From the NCBI GenBank assembly GCA_965246785.1, contig CBDFFM010000036.1:1-64000 (forward strand): 64,000 bases of DNA. The letters run 5' to 3'. The DNA comes from UBA1952 sp965246785 (GTDB lineage: Bacteria > Bacteroidota > Bacteroidia > Chitinophagales > Chitinophagaceae). Shown here one piece after another: positions 16,713 through 24,123 of this stretch (positions are counted from its first letter, which is position 1; each line of letters starts with the position of its first letter). The position numbers and the translations under genes were made by a program. The notes beneath the pieces are model-generated. The model made no database searches. It worked only from the letters and a program-made list of their open reading frames with translations, and was not told where the DNA came from.

Positions 16713-17696
16713 ATGAAGACTATCGCAATTCTCGCCTATGAAGACGCCGTGCTTTCCTCCATTTCCGGGGCGCTGGATATGCTGAACGTGGCCAATGGGT
16801 ACCTGATGAGCATAGGAAAAGACCCATACTTCAACGTGGAATTGGTAAGTGACGGCAAAGCTGATGTTCAGCTTGCCGGCCCCGCGCAATTGCATTGCAC
16901 GAGGTCTCTGAACGAAGTATCCGAAGCGGAGATTATTATAGTGCCGGCTTTCAACGGGCAAGCCGACGCCGTTTTAGAAAAGAACGCCCGCAGCATCGCC
17001 TGGCTGAAAGAGCAATATGCGGCACGTAAAGAAATTGCTTCTCTATGCTACGGCGCCTACTTTCTCGCTGAAGCCGGACTGCTTAAAGGTAAAGCTTGCA
17101 CGTCCCACTGGCTTGCCATCCCGGACATGCGCATCCGCTACACCGACATTGAGCTGCTGCCCGATATTCTGATGACAGATAAGGATGGCATCTACACGTC
17201 CGGCGGCGCGCTGCTGTCGTGGAATCTGGTGCTTTATCTCATTGAAAAGTTTGTGAGCCGCGAGGTCGCTATTGGCGTCTCTAAGATGTTCAACATTGAT
17301 TTGGATAAAGGTAAGCAGAGTCACTTCACCGTTTTTCACGGGCAGCGCAGCCACGATGATGAAGGCATTCTTACCGCGCAGAATTATATAGAAAGCCGTT
17401 ACAGCGAGCCAATCTCTGTGGACCAGATTGCCGCGCAAGCACACATGAGTAAGCGCAACTTCATCCGCCGCTTCAAGGCAGCCACAGGAAATACGCCGAT
17501 TGAATACATCCAGCGTGTGAAGATTGAAGCGGCTAAAAAGGCTTTAGAAAAATCTGGTGGCGATGTAAACTCGGTGATGTACGACGCCGGCTACAATGAC
17601 GTTAAGACCTTCCGCAAGGTTTTCCGGCAGGTAACGGGGATGACGCCGCAGGATTACCGGCGGAAGTTCAGCCGGGTGGGGGTGGCGATGGTGTGA
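16713..17696 (+). CDS. GlxA-type transcriptional regulator (DJ-1/PfpI domain plus AraC DNA-binding domain)
   Basis: A 327-residue two-domain regulator. Residues 1-190 form a DJ-1/PfpI-like domain (TIAILAYEDAVLSSISGALDM, EIIIVPAFNGQAD, IASLCYGAYFLAEAGLLKG), where a Cys sits in the nucleophile-elbow position CYGAYFLA. Residues 220-320 contain the two helix-turn-helix motifs of AraC proteins (VDQIAAQAHMSKRNFIRRFK and DVNSVMYDAGYNDVKTFRKVF followed by TGMTPQDYRR). The ATG at 16713 begins the first beta strand directly, so earlier in-frame ATGs are rejected. It faces the SnoaL/PhnB/DoxX/VOC genes and probably activates them. The ligand is unknown. Confidence 0.92.
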   Translation: MKTIAILAYEDAVLSSISGALDMLNVANGYLMSIGKDPYFNVELVSDGKADVQLAGPAQLHCTRSLNEVSEAEIIIVPAFNGQADAVLEKNARSIAWLKEQYAARKEIASLCYGAYFLAEAGLLKGKACTSHWLAIPDMRIRYTDIELLPDILMTDKDGIYTSGGALLSWNLVLYLIEKFVSREVAIGVSKMFNIDLDKGKQSHFTVFHGQRSHDDEGILTAQNYIESRYSEPISVDQIAAQAHMSKRNFIRRFKAATGNTPIEYIQRVKIEAAKKALEKSGGDVNSVMYDAGYNDVKTFRKVFRQVTGMTPQDYRRKFSRVGVAMV

Positions 17697-17713
17697 CGGG
17701 TAATATCCTGCTC

Positions 17714-17785
17714 CGTCAACCCGAACTTGTTTCGGGTTCTATTGGAAAGGAATGCGATAGGTGCCGAAACAAGTTCGGCATGACG
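17714..17785. repeat. dispersed palindromic repeat, CCGAACTTGTTTCGG type
   Basis: An imperfect inverted repeat with arms of about 29 bp at 17714-17742 and 17757-17785. The core CCGAACTTGTTTCGG is met in the second arm as its exact reverse complement. It lies between convergent stops (AraC at 17696 and the histidine kinase at 17804) and could stop transcription in both directions, although neither side has a strong T run. A degenerate half copy lies near 16094-16116. Repeats of this type are common in intergenic DNA of Bacteroidota. Confidence 0.75.
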
Positions 17786-17803
17786 TGAAAATTATTAGCT
17801 ATC

Positions 17804-19057
17804 CTACGCCACCGGCAGCACAATGCGAAACGTGCTCCCAACGCCTTCCTCGCTGCTCACGCTGATGCTGCCGCCGTGCTTGTCTATAATTTTCTTGGTG
17901 ATGGCAAGGCCGATGCCGGAGCCTTCGTATTGGTCTTTTGTGTTGAGGCGTTGAAAGAGGGTGAAGATGCGGTCGCTGTATTGAGCGTCAAAGCCGATGC
18001 CGTTGTCTGCAATAGTGATGATCCATTCAGCGGCGCCCCGCTCCTGCGCGCAGGTGATGCGGATACGCGGCGGTACGCCGGGTTGGGAAAATTTCAGCGC
18101 GTTGCTCAGCAAGTTCTGGAACACCTGCCGCATCTGACTGCGGTTAGCCCTCACCGTCGGCAGGGCGCCGATTTCTATAGTTGCGCCTTTTTCACGGATG
18201 ATGATTTCAAAGTCGTCCACGATTTCGGCGAGCAGTTCTTTCAGCGATACCGGCTCAGCATCCAGGCCGTCCTGTGCGAGGCGCGAATAGGCGAGGATAT
18301 CCGCAATGAGCGCCTTCATGCGCTGCGAGGATGCGGCGATTTTGCCGATTATCATGGCAGTGCCTTCTGCTTCATCGGCGGGCATTTTTTTCGCCAGCAT
18401 CCCGGAGAAAACCATGATTTTGCGCAGCGGCTCCTGTAAATCATGCGAGGCTACGGAAGCAAATTGGAGGAGGTCGTAGTTGCTTTTTTCCAGCGCGGCA
18501 TTGGAGGCTTTGAGCTCCTCGTTGTTGGCCTTGAGCTTGGCTTCGGTTTCTTTCTGAAAAGAAAGGTCAGTCACAATCACGCTCAGCGATTCGCCTTCGT
18601 CCATTTGCAGCGCAGTCACTGAAAGCTGGCAGGGAATGCGGCGCACCGCGCCAAGAATCAACATTTCTTCCTTCGCATCTTCCTTCCAGCCCCGCGTAAA
18701 AAGTGCTTCAAAATCGTCTTGACAATCCTTAGGAATAAAATCGCCGAAGGGCGAGCCGAGCACATCGCTCACCGGCAGCTCCACCATACGGGCAAACATG
18801 GTGTTGCAGTACAGAATCATCCCATCCGCATTCAGCGTCACTGCGCCCTCGTTCATCTTTTCTATGAACACGCGGTAGGTATGGTCGGCGGTCTTGAGCG
18901 AGTAAAGTTGCGGGCCATCGTCGCCGCTCACTACCAGCGCATCCACCTGCCCGGTGCGGATGGCGTGGATGGTATCGGTGGCTTCATCCAGTTGCCAGCG
19001 CATAGCATCCACTTCGGCGAGGAGCTGCTCGTATGTTTTAGGCGTGGTCTGTTCCAT
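17804..19057 (-). CDS. PAS-domain sensor histidine kinase of the Kai operon
   Basis: A 417-residue kinase without membrane segments. Residues 1-50 are helical, residues 60-170 form a PAS domain (VFIEKMNEGAVTLNADGMILYCN), residues 170-200 a coiled coil, then the dimerisation box ASVASHDLQEPLRKI with phospho-accepting His205. The ATPase domain has the N box (QNLLSNALKFS), G1 box (IADNGIGFD) and G2 box (GSGIGLAI). The gene is 8 bp downstream of the first kaiB-like gene in the operon kaiC-kaiB-kaiB-kinase, so it is the probable output kinase, playing the part SasA has in cyanobacteria although it lacks the KaiB-like N-terminal domain of SasA. No receiver gene is adjacent. Confidence 0.9.
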   Translation of the reverse strand: MEQTTPKTYEQLLAEVDAMRWQLDEATDTIHAIRTGQVDALVVSGDDGPQLYSLKTADHTYRVFIEKMNEGAVTLNADGMILYCNTMFARMVELPVSDVLGSPFGDFIPKDCQDDFEALFTRGWKEDAKEEMLILGAVRRIPCQLSVTALQMDEGESLSVIVTDLSFQKETEAKLKANNEELKASNAALEKSNYDLLQFASVASHDLQEPLRKIMVFSGMLAKKMPADEAEGTAMIIGKIAASSQRMKALIADILAYSRLAQDGLDAEPVSLKELLAEIVDDFEIIIREKGATIEIGALPTVRANRSQMRQVFQNLLSNALKFSQPGVPPRIRITCAQERGAAEWIITIADNGIGFDAQYSDRIFTLFQRLNTKDQYEGSGIGLAITKKIIDKHGGSISVSSEEGVGSTFRIVLPVA

Positions 19058-19065
19058 CTACTTGC

Positions 19066-19389
19066 TCATAAAAGGCCGAGGCCGCGAAGTACTTTTTGGG
19101 TGTCGCTCATATCGCCGATGAGGCGGCGCTGCGGCGCGGGACTAGCGCGGACAAGCAGTGGCAGGGCTATGATTTGCTCGCGCTCTACAGTAGCTGCGTC
19201 TTTGTGAATGTCTATTATCTCCAGCTCGTAGCGGTCGGCAAGATGCGCTTCGCAGATTGCTTTAAGGTTAGCAATGGCGCGCACGGAGTTAGTAGAAGCG
19301 CCCGCCACATAAAGCCGCAGTACGTAGCGCACCGGCGCGTCGCTGCCCGCATCTGGATCGCCCCAGTCGCCGGTGATGGTAAGGCTCAT
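19066..19389 (-). CDS. kaiB: KaiB-like protein, diverged copy
   Basis: A 107-residue thioredoxin-like KaiB protein. VRYVLRLYVAGASTNSVRAIANLKAIC matches the conserved first half, and ALPLLV followed by RRLIGDMSDTQKVLRGLGLL matches the C-terminal end. It has an N-terminal extension of about 18 residues and lacks the canonical NPQLAE segment, reading HKDAATVEREQ instead. Its start overlaps the stop of the neighbouring kaiB by four bases (ATGA), which indicates translational coupling. In cyanobacteria KaiB binds KaiC and switches fold; here the diverged middle suggests a different partner or a regulatory paralogue. Family firm, role inferred. Confidence 0.9.
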   Translation of the reverse strand: MSLTITGDWGDPDAGSDAPVRYVLRLYVAGASTNSVRAIANLKAICEAHLADRYELEIIDIHKDAATVEREQIIALPLLVRASPAPQRRLIGDMSDTQKVLRGLGLL

Positions 19390-19694
19390 GATACTTGCAG
19401 TGGCCTCGGACGGATGTCAAGGCCTACGAGCACCTTTTCCTCGCTGCTCAGGTCGCCGATGATTTTGCGGATGGGTTGGGGTACTTTCTTGACGAGCGTG
19501 GGGATGGCCAGAATCTGGTCGCCCTCGGCGAGCTGCGGATGAATGAGCAGGTCTATCACCTCAAGGGTGTATTTGTCTTTGAGGTGCTCTTCGCAATACT
19601 TCTTGAGGTTGGTAAGCGCGGCTACGCTTTTCGGCGTTTTGCCGGCTACATAGAGGCGCAGCTCGTAGAGGCCTTCCGTGGGTTCTTTTGCCAT
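19386..19694 (-). CDS. kaiB: KaiB-like protein, canonical copy
   Basis: A 102-residue KaiB protein close to the cyanobacterial pattern: YELRLYVAGKTPKSVAALTN, then HPQLAEGDQILAIPTLVKK and PIRKIIGDLSSEEKVLVGLD. The segment RKIIGDLSxxEKVLxGLD and the preceding PQLAE are those that rearrange in the fold-switched KaiC-binding state of KaiB, so binding to the adjacent KaiC is plausible. The gene begins 21 bp after the KaiC stop and overlaps the second kaiB by 4 bp, forming one transcript. Together with the diverged copy it makes a tandem pair. Confidence 0.93.
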   Translation of the reverse strand: MAKEPTEGLYELRLYVAGKTPKSVAALTNLKKYCEEHLKDKYTLEVIDLLIHPQLAEGDQILAIPTLVKKVPQPIRKIIGDLSSEEKVLVGLDIRPRPLQVS

Positions 19695-19715
19695 CGTTGC
19701 TTTCTTTTTAAAAGA

Positions 19716-21470
19716 CTATGCCTGCTTTCCACTATGGCGATTACGGATGACCTGCTCCCGGTTGCGCGCCTGAATTTCTTTTTTCAATTCATCTTCCACA
19801 TAGCCGTTGTTCAGCTCTTCCTGCAAGGCTTCAAATTCGTCCCGCAAGGTCATGATGCGCGCTTCCACCTCCGCTTGTTTGCGCGAGAGCGTGCGGTCTT
19901 TCCGACCAATGGCATGCTCGCGCAGCGCTGTTCCGGTAAGCTCTTCCAGTTGTTGCGCCAGCCGTGCGGAGCCGGTCAGCACGCCCTTCTCGCCCAAGTA
20001 AACATCTACGAGCGTAAGGCCTTCATCGGAGATGACGAATTCACGCACCTGATTGCTGTGCTTCATGCCGCGGCTCTTCATTACATACATGCCTCGGTTG
20101 CGCTCGCCGTTGCTTTCAATATCGCGCACCAGCAGCCACGCATCTACAAGAGATGAAACGCCTTCATCAGTCTGCTCATTGATGATGGTATTCAGCGTCA
20201 GCGCGGTGAACATTACGGTGATGCCTTCGTTTTGCAGGAAGTCAATCAGGCGTATGAGCATGCCCTTCACCTCGCCTACAGAGCCGACGGTAATCAGGTT
20301 TGTAATCGGGTCAAGCACCACCACCTTCGGCTTGAAATGCCGCACGAGCTTATGAATGGTTACGAGGTGCATTTCCAGCCCGTTCAGCGTAGGGCGAGAG
20401 GCGTGGAAGCGCAGCAATTCCGCGTCAATGCAAGGTTGCAGGTCAATGCCGATGCTCTGCATGTTGCGCACAATCTGCTGCGGCGATTCTTCAAAAGCAA
20501 GATAGAGCGCGCGCTCCTTTCTACGGCAGGCTTCAGCCACAAAAAGGGCCGCGATACTCGTCTTGCCGGTACCTGCCGTGCCGGATACGAGGATACTGCT
20601 GCCGCGAAAAAAACCTTTGCCGCCCAGCATACCATCCAGCGAGGGAATACCGGAAGAAATACGCTTATTGCTTACTTCCGCAGAAAGCGTCAATGAAGTA
20701 ACCGGCAGCACCGAGATGCCTTCCTCATCAATCAGGAACGGATACTCGTTGGTGCCATGCACAGAGCCGCGATACTTCACAATGCGCAGCAGGCGGGTGG
20801 AAATCTGCGCCGAAATGCGGTGCTCTAAGAGAATGACGCAATCGCTCACATACTCTTCCAGCCCATTGCGCGTCAGCGTGCCTTCGCCTTTCTCGGCGGT
20901 GATGACGGCGGTAACACCTTTGTCTTTTAAGAATTGAAACAGGCGGCGCAACTCGGCGCGTAAAATACCCTGGTCAAGTAGGTTGCCGAAGAGGTTTTCC
21001 AGCGTATCCAGCACTACACGCTTCGCGCCGATTGAGTCTATGGCGTAGCCAATGCGGATAAAGAGACCTTCTAAGTCATAAGCGCCCGTTTCTTCAATCT
21101 CCGCGCGGTCTAAATGGATGTAATCCATCTTCAGGAGCTTGTCCTTTTGCAACTTTTGCAGGTCAAAGCCCAGCGAGGCTACGTTGGCGGCCAACTCTTC
21201 AATCTTTTCTTCAAAAGCAATGAATACGCCCGGCTCGCCGTATTGCATCGCGCCGCGCACGATGAACTCCATGCTCAGCAGCGTCTTGCCGCAGCCGGTG
21301 CCGCCGCAGACGAGTGTTGGCCGGCCTTGCGGGATGCCTCCGCCGGTGATTTCATCCAGCCCGGCAATGCCGGTGAGGGTTTTGGGGAATAGGGGAAGCG
21401 GGGCCGGTGGCGATTTACGCTGCGTCTTTGCGCACATAGAAAAATGGGGCGGGGAAAATTGTAGCGGCAT
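19716..21470 (-). CDS. kaiC: KaiC-type double-ATPase circadian clock protein
   Basis: A 584-residue protein with two RecA-like KaiC domains. CI has Walker A GGTGCGKT (56-63) and catalytic Glu87-Glu88 (AFEEK). CII has Walker A GTAGTGKT (297-304) and Glu327-Glu328 (AFEES). The CII phosphorylation site reads TDEGVSSLVD, so the cyanobacterial Ser431/Thr432 pair is Ser439/Ser440 here, and Thr434 matches Thr426. REFVISDEG (476-484) matches the A-loop entry. Beyond residue 500 the protein continues as a charged coiled coil (about 505-575), longer than in cyanobacteria. No kaiA is present. An alternative start is the ATG at 21437. The gene heads an operon with two kaiB genes and a histidine kinase. 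A true rhythm cannot be deduced from sequence. Confidence 0.93.
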   Translation of the reverse strand: MPLQFSPPHFSMCAKTQRKSPPAPLPLFPKTLTGIAGLDEITGGGIPQGRPTLVCGGTGCGKTLLSMEFIVRGAMQYGEPGVFIAFEEKIEELAANVASLGFDLQKLQKDKLLKMDYIHLDRAEIEETGAYDLEGLFIRIGYAIDSIGAKRVVLDTLENLFGNLLDQGILRAELRRLFQFLKDKGVTAVITAEKGEGTLTRNGLEEYVSDCVILLEHRISAQISTRLLRIVKYRGSVHGTNEYPFLIDEEGISVLPVTSLTLSAEVSNKRISSGIPSLDGMLGGKGFFRGSSILVSGTAGTGKTSIAALFVAEACRRKERALYLAFEESPQQIVRNMQSIGIDLQPCIDAELLRFHASRPTLNGLEMHLVTIHKLVRHFKPKVVVLDPITNLITVGSVGEVKGMLIRLIDFLQNEGITVMFTALTLNTIINEQTDEGVSSLVDAWLLVRDIESNGERNRGMYVMKSRGMKHSNQVREFVISDEGLTLVDVYLGEKGVLTGSARLAQQLEELTGTALREHAIGRKDRTLSRKQAEVEARIMTLRDEFEALQEELNNGYVEDELKKEIQARNREQVIRNRHSGKQA

Positions 21471-21510
21471 TAAAAGTAGCGCTTTACCTATTCACATTCG
21501 CTGTCACTTC

Positions 21511-21861
21511 TCACTGCGCGCTGCAATCGGCCGGGATGCCTTTCACAAACCGAAAGCCGCCGGCTTTGGTCAGCATCCACTTTCCGGCTTTGTCTTTTTT
21601 CATTGTGAAACGCTGCTGCGGGCGGTCGTCATACATGAGCGTGACGGTGCTCTTCTGTAATCTCCAGGTGCCGTAAAGATTCTCTGCTGCCTTGGTCATT
21701 GCATTGTAGTCGTTGAACGAAAAAGACCCGTTTCGGTTAAGCTGCAGGTTTTCCCCGGCGCGTGCAGATACTTTCCAGCAACCAATGATGCTTTCCTTAT
21801 TCTGTCCGGAAGCAGAAAACGAAGCAGCGGCGATGGTGAGAATTGTGATTAGTTTTTTCAT
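21511..21861 (-). CDS. small secreted lipocalin-like protein
   Basis: A 116-residue protein with a signal peptide (MKKLITILTIAAASFSASGQ, cleavage after SG or SGQ). The mature part begins ESIIGCWKVSARAGENLQLNRNGSFSFNDYN and continues LYGTWRLQKSTVTLMYDD, the alternating pattern of small lipocalin-like or META-like beta barrels in Bacteroidota. No enzymatic motif is present. It lies 40 bp upstream of kaiC on the same strand, so co-transcription with the Kai operon is possible although its secreted nature argues against a direct functional link. Confidence 0.75.
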   Translation of the reverse strand: MKKLITILTIAAASFSASGQNKESIIGCWKVSARAGENLQLNRNGSFSFNDYNAMTKAAENLYGTWRLQKSTVTLMYDDRPQQRFTMKKDKAGKWMLTKAGGFRFVKGIPADCSAQ

Positions 21862-22094
21862 GGTCGGATTGTGAGCGTATTTATGTTGAATACTTCGTGC
21901 CAGATAATACCTACGAAGTGGCGGTTTATATTATTCATGCAATAAGAATTTATGCATTGAAATTCTGGCTGTTTTTCGTTGAAATAATGAAATAGTTAGT
22001 TGCCGGACTTTCTATTTAGCGCAATGCGCGGACTTCAATGTTGTGATAAATCTTTGAAGCTGTATTTTCGAGCCCTTAACCTAATGAAACGTTA

Positions 22095-23447
22095 ATGAAA
22101 AAATTTCTCCTTTTTACTTCTATTGTGCTAGTTCTTGCTGGATGTCGTAAAGACGACTCTAACGTTGAGCCCACCACCGGCACCGCTCTTCAGAATTATT
22201 CCGGCAAGTATCTGCGCGCTTACTTTTCGCTAATATGCAGAATTTCTCAGACCACGCCCGGTTTTTTTCCGCCGCAAGTGTCAAGGGCTTATGGATATGT
22301 TGGTATTGCAAATTACGAGGCAGTGGTGAATGGCATTAAGTCCTCATTTAGCCTTAGCGGGCAAATCGCCGGGCTGCGGAAAGAAGATTTGCCTGTCGCA
22401 GACGCGAATCTGGAATATAACTGGGCAGTTGCTTCTAACGCCTCGGTTTCAGATATGATGCGAAAAATGTTTGATAAGAAAATCACCGCGGCCAATCTGC
22501 GTTCCATAGACAGCATGGAAAGCGCCAACCTGGGCGAGCTGAGCGCAATGCAGAATAGTGATGTTATTCAGCGTTCCGTGCAATTTGGCAAGGCCGTATC
22601 AGCTGCAATCTATCAGTATTCGCTGGGCGATGGCGGGCATGAAAGCTACCTTGACCCGTTCCAGCTGCCGTATTCCGTGCCGCTTGACCCGGCCTGCTGG
22701 GTGCCTACAGGGGCTGCGCTACATCCGGTTGCTCCGTACTGGGGCGCCAACCGTCCGTTTATGACTACAAGTGTAAGCGGCACCGATAGCTACGTGCCAT
22801 CAACATTCTCAACCGACAAGACTTCGCCGTTTTATATTCAGGCGCTGAGTGTATATAACCAGGTAAAAAACAATACGCCTGAGCAGGTGATAATTACAAA
22901 ATACTGGGCAGATGACCCGTTTAACACCTGCACACCTACCGGCCACACTTTCAATATAATGACGCAATTGCTTGAGGAGAATAACGCTACCCTTGAGAAG
23001 ACATCTGTGGCTTATGCCAAACTGTGTATTGCAGAAATGGATGCATTTATTGCGTGCTGGAAGGTGAAGTATAAGTCCGTAACGATAAGGCCGGTCAGCT
23101 ATATTAAGAAGTATATTGATTCTACTTTTACAACAGTCATTGGTACACCGGCGTTCCCGGCCTTTATCTCTGGTCACTCGTGTGAAATGGGGGCGGGTAG
23201 CCAGATTTTTACAGACATGTTTACGGACGGCACCGGGAAATATGAATTTACCGATTACAGCCAGCTGCGCTACGGGTTTACAGCACGGCACTACAGCAAT
23301 TTTAATGATATGGCGGCAGAATGCGCGGCATCGCGGCTTTACGGCGGAATCCATTTTCAGGAAGATAACGGCCGCGGGCTGGATTTAGGCAGGGCAATAG
23401 GAGAAAACATCAATCATCTTCTGGTATTTCCAAAGAATACGCGCTAA
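22095..23447 (+). CDS. vanadium-dependent haloperoxidase/PAP2-like lipoprotein
   Basis: A 450-residue lipoprotein: the lipobox LAGC after a hydrophobic helix puts lipidated Cys near residue 17. The C-terminal half has the three motifs of the acid phosphatase/vanadium haloperoxidase superfamily: KSVTIRP (Lys and Arg), FISGHS (Gly-His) and SRLYGGIHFQEDNGRGLDLG (Arg and His). The protein is long for a phosphatase and fits the haloperoxidase-like lipoproteins of Bacteroidota. It should oxidise halides with H2O2 or hydrolyse phosphoesters in the periplasm or at the surface; sequence alone does not decide. Its DNA is noticeably less GC-rich than the Kai operon, which may reflect acquisition. A second lipoprotein gene follows after 15 bp. 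Confidence 0.87.
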   Translation: MKKFLLFTSIVLVLAGCRKDDSNVEPTTGTALQNYSGKYLRAYFSLICRISQTTPGFFPPQVSRAYGYVGIANYEAVVNGIKSSFSLSGQIAGLRKEDLPVADANLEYNWAVASNASVSDMMRKMFDKKITAANLRSIDSMESANLGELSAMQNSDVIQRSVQFGKAVSAAIYQYSLGDGGHESYLDPFQLPYSVPLDPACWVPTGAALHPVAPYWGANRPFMTTSVSGTDSYVPSTFSTDKTSPFYIQALSVYNQVKNNTPEQVIITKYWADDPFNTCTPTGHTFNIMTQLLEENNATLEKTSVAYAKLCIAEMDAFIACWKVKYKSVTIRPVSYIKKYIDSTFTTVIGTPAFPAFISGHSCEMGAGSQIFTDMFTDGTGKYEFTDYSQLRYGFTARHYSNFNDMAAECAASRLYGGIHFQEDNGRGLDLGRAIGENINHLLVFPKNTR

Positions 23448-23462
23448 GCTAAAAAACGCTGA

Positions 23463-23870
23463 ATGAATCTATTACGCTTGCTGATGTCTGTGCTTGTCGC
23501 AGGCATTTGCTTTTCTTGTACCGGCAAAAAGGCGATTGATTTTAAAAGCCAGGTTGCTGACTTTGCAGATGTAGAATGCGGAGCTGTGAGGCTTAGGGTG
23601 CGGCGATTTGCGCTGGCAGATAGCATCCGATTTACGGAAGATTCTATCCTGCACCCCACGAATGGTGCCGATACAGTAAAGCTGAGGGCTAAGCTGAACC
23701 GCTTGCTGTCTCACAAAGAGGATTTGTTGCTGCTCAGTCGTGGGATGGCCGATAAGATTAAAGGACGAATGGATAGTATGATGCAGTTTACGATTATTAC
23801 TAAAGAAGACAGAGCACAGTTTAATAAGGAATTGAATGATGAGTTGATGCGAAGAGGTTGCCTGCAATAA
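23463..23870 (+). CDS. small hypothetical lipoprotein
   Basis: A 135-residue protein beginning MNLLRLLMSVLVAGICFSC, with Cys19 in a lipobox-like position (CFSC) followed by TGKK. The mature part is mostly helical and charged (RRFALADSIRFTED, TVKLRAKLNRLLSHKEDLLLLSR, MDSMMQFTIITKEDRAQFNKELNDELMRRG). No family recognised. It starts 15 bp after the haloperoxidase-like gene and shares its lower GC content, so the two are probably co-transcribed and entered together. It may be an accessory or periplasmic partner of that enzyme; this is only inferred. Confidence 0.7.
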   Translation: MNLLRLLMSVLVAGICFSCTGKKAIDFKSQVADFADVECGAVRLRVRRFALADSIRFTEDSILHPTNGADTVKLRAKLNRLLSHKEDLLLLSRGMADKIKGRMDSMMQFTIITKEDRAQFNKELNDELMRRGCLQ

Positions 23871-24041
23871 GAGAACATCTATTCCAATATAGAAGCGGTC
23901 AACTGCTGCACAGGATCTATGTAATATTCCTTCTGAGGGCTCACAAAGATTTTGCAGGGATAGCGTTCGCGGAGAATGAAATCTTTCGGCGCATTATTTC
24001 ATTCGCAATGAGACTTACAGTCTGATACTCCTGATTTATCG

Positions 24042-24072
24042 TTGGCTTTTTAACCCCTGCCTATTACCTTTG
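24042..24072 (+). promoter_or_regulatory. Bacteroidota-type promoter of atpD
   Basis: TTGG at 24042-24045 and TACCTTTG at 24065-24072 match the -33 (TTTG/TTG) and -7 (TAnnTTTG) elements of the Bacteroidota housekeeping sigma factor with a 20-bp spacer. Transcription would start about 8 bp further on, leaving a leader of roughly 45 bases before the ATG at 24124. Confidence 0.75.
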
Positions 24073-24123
24073 CGCAAAATTTAGGTGCTCTATTACAGCG
24101 CTTATTAATACTACAAGAATTTT

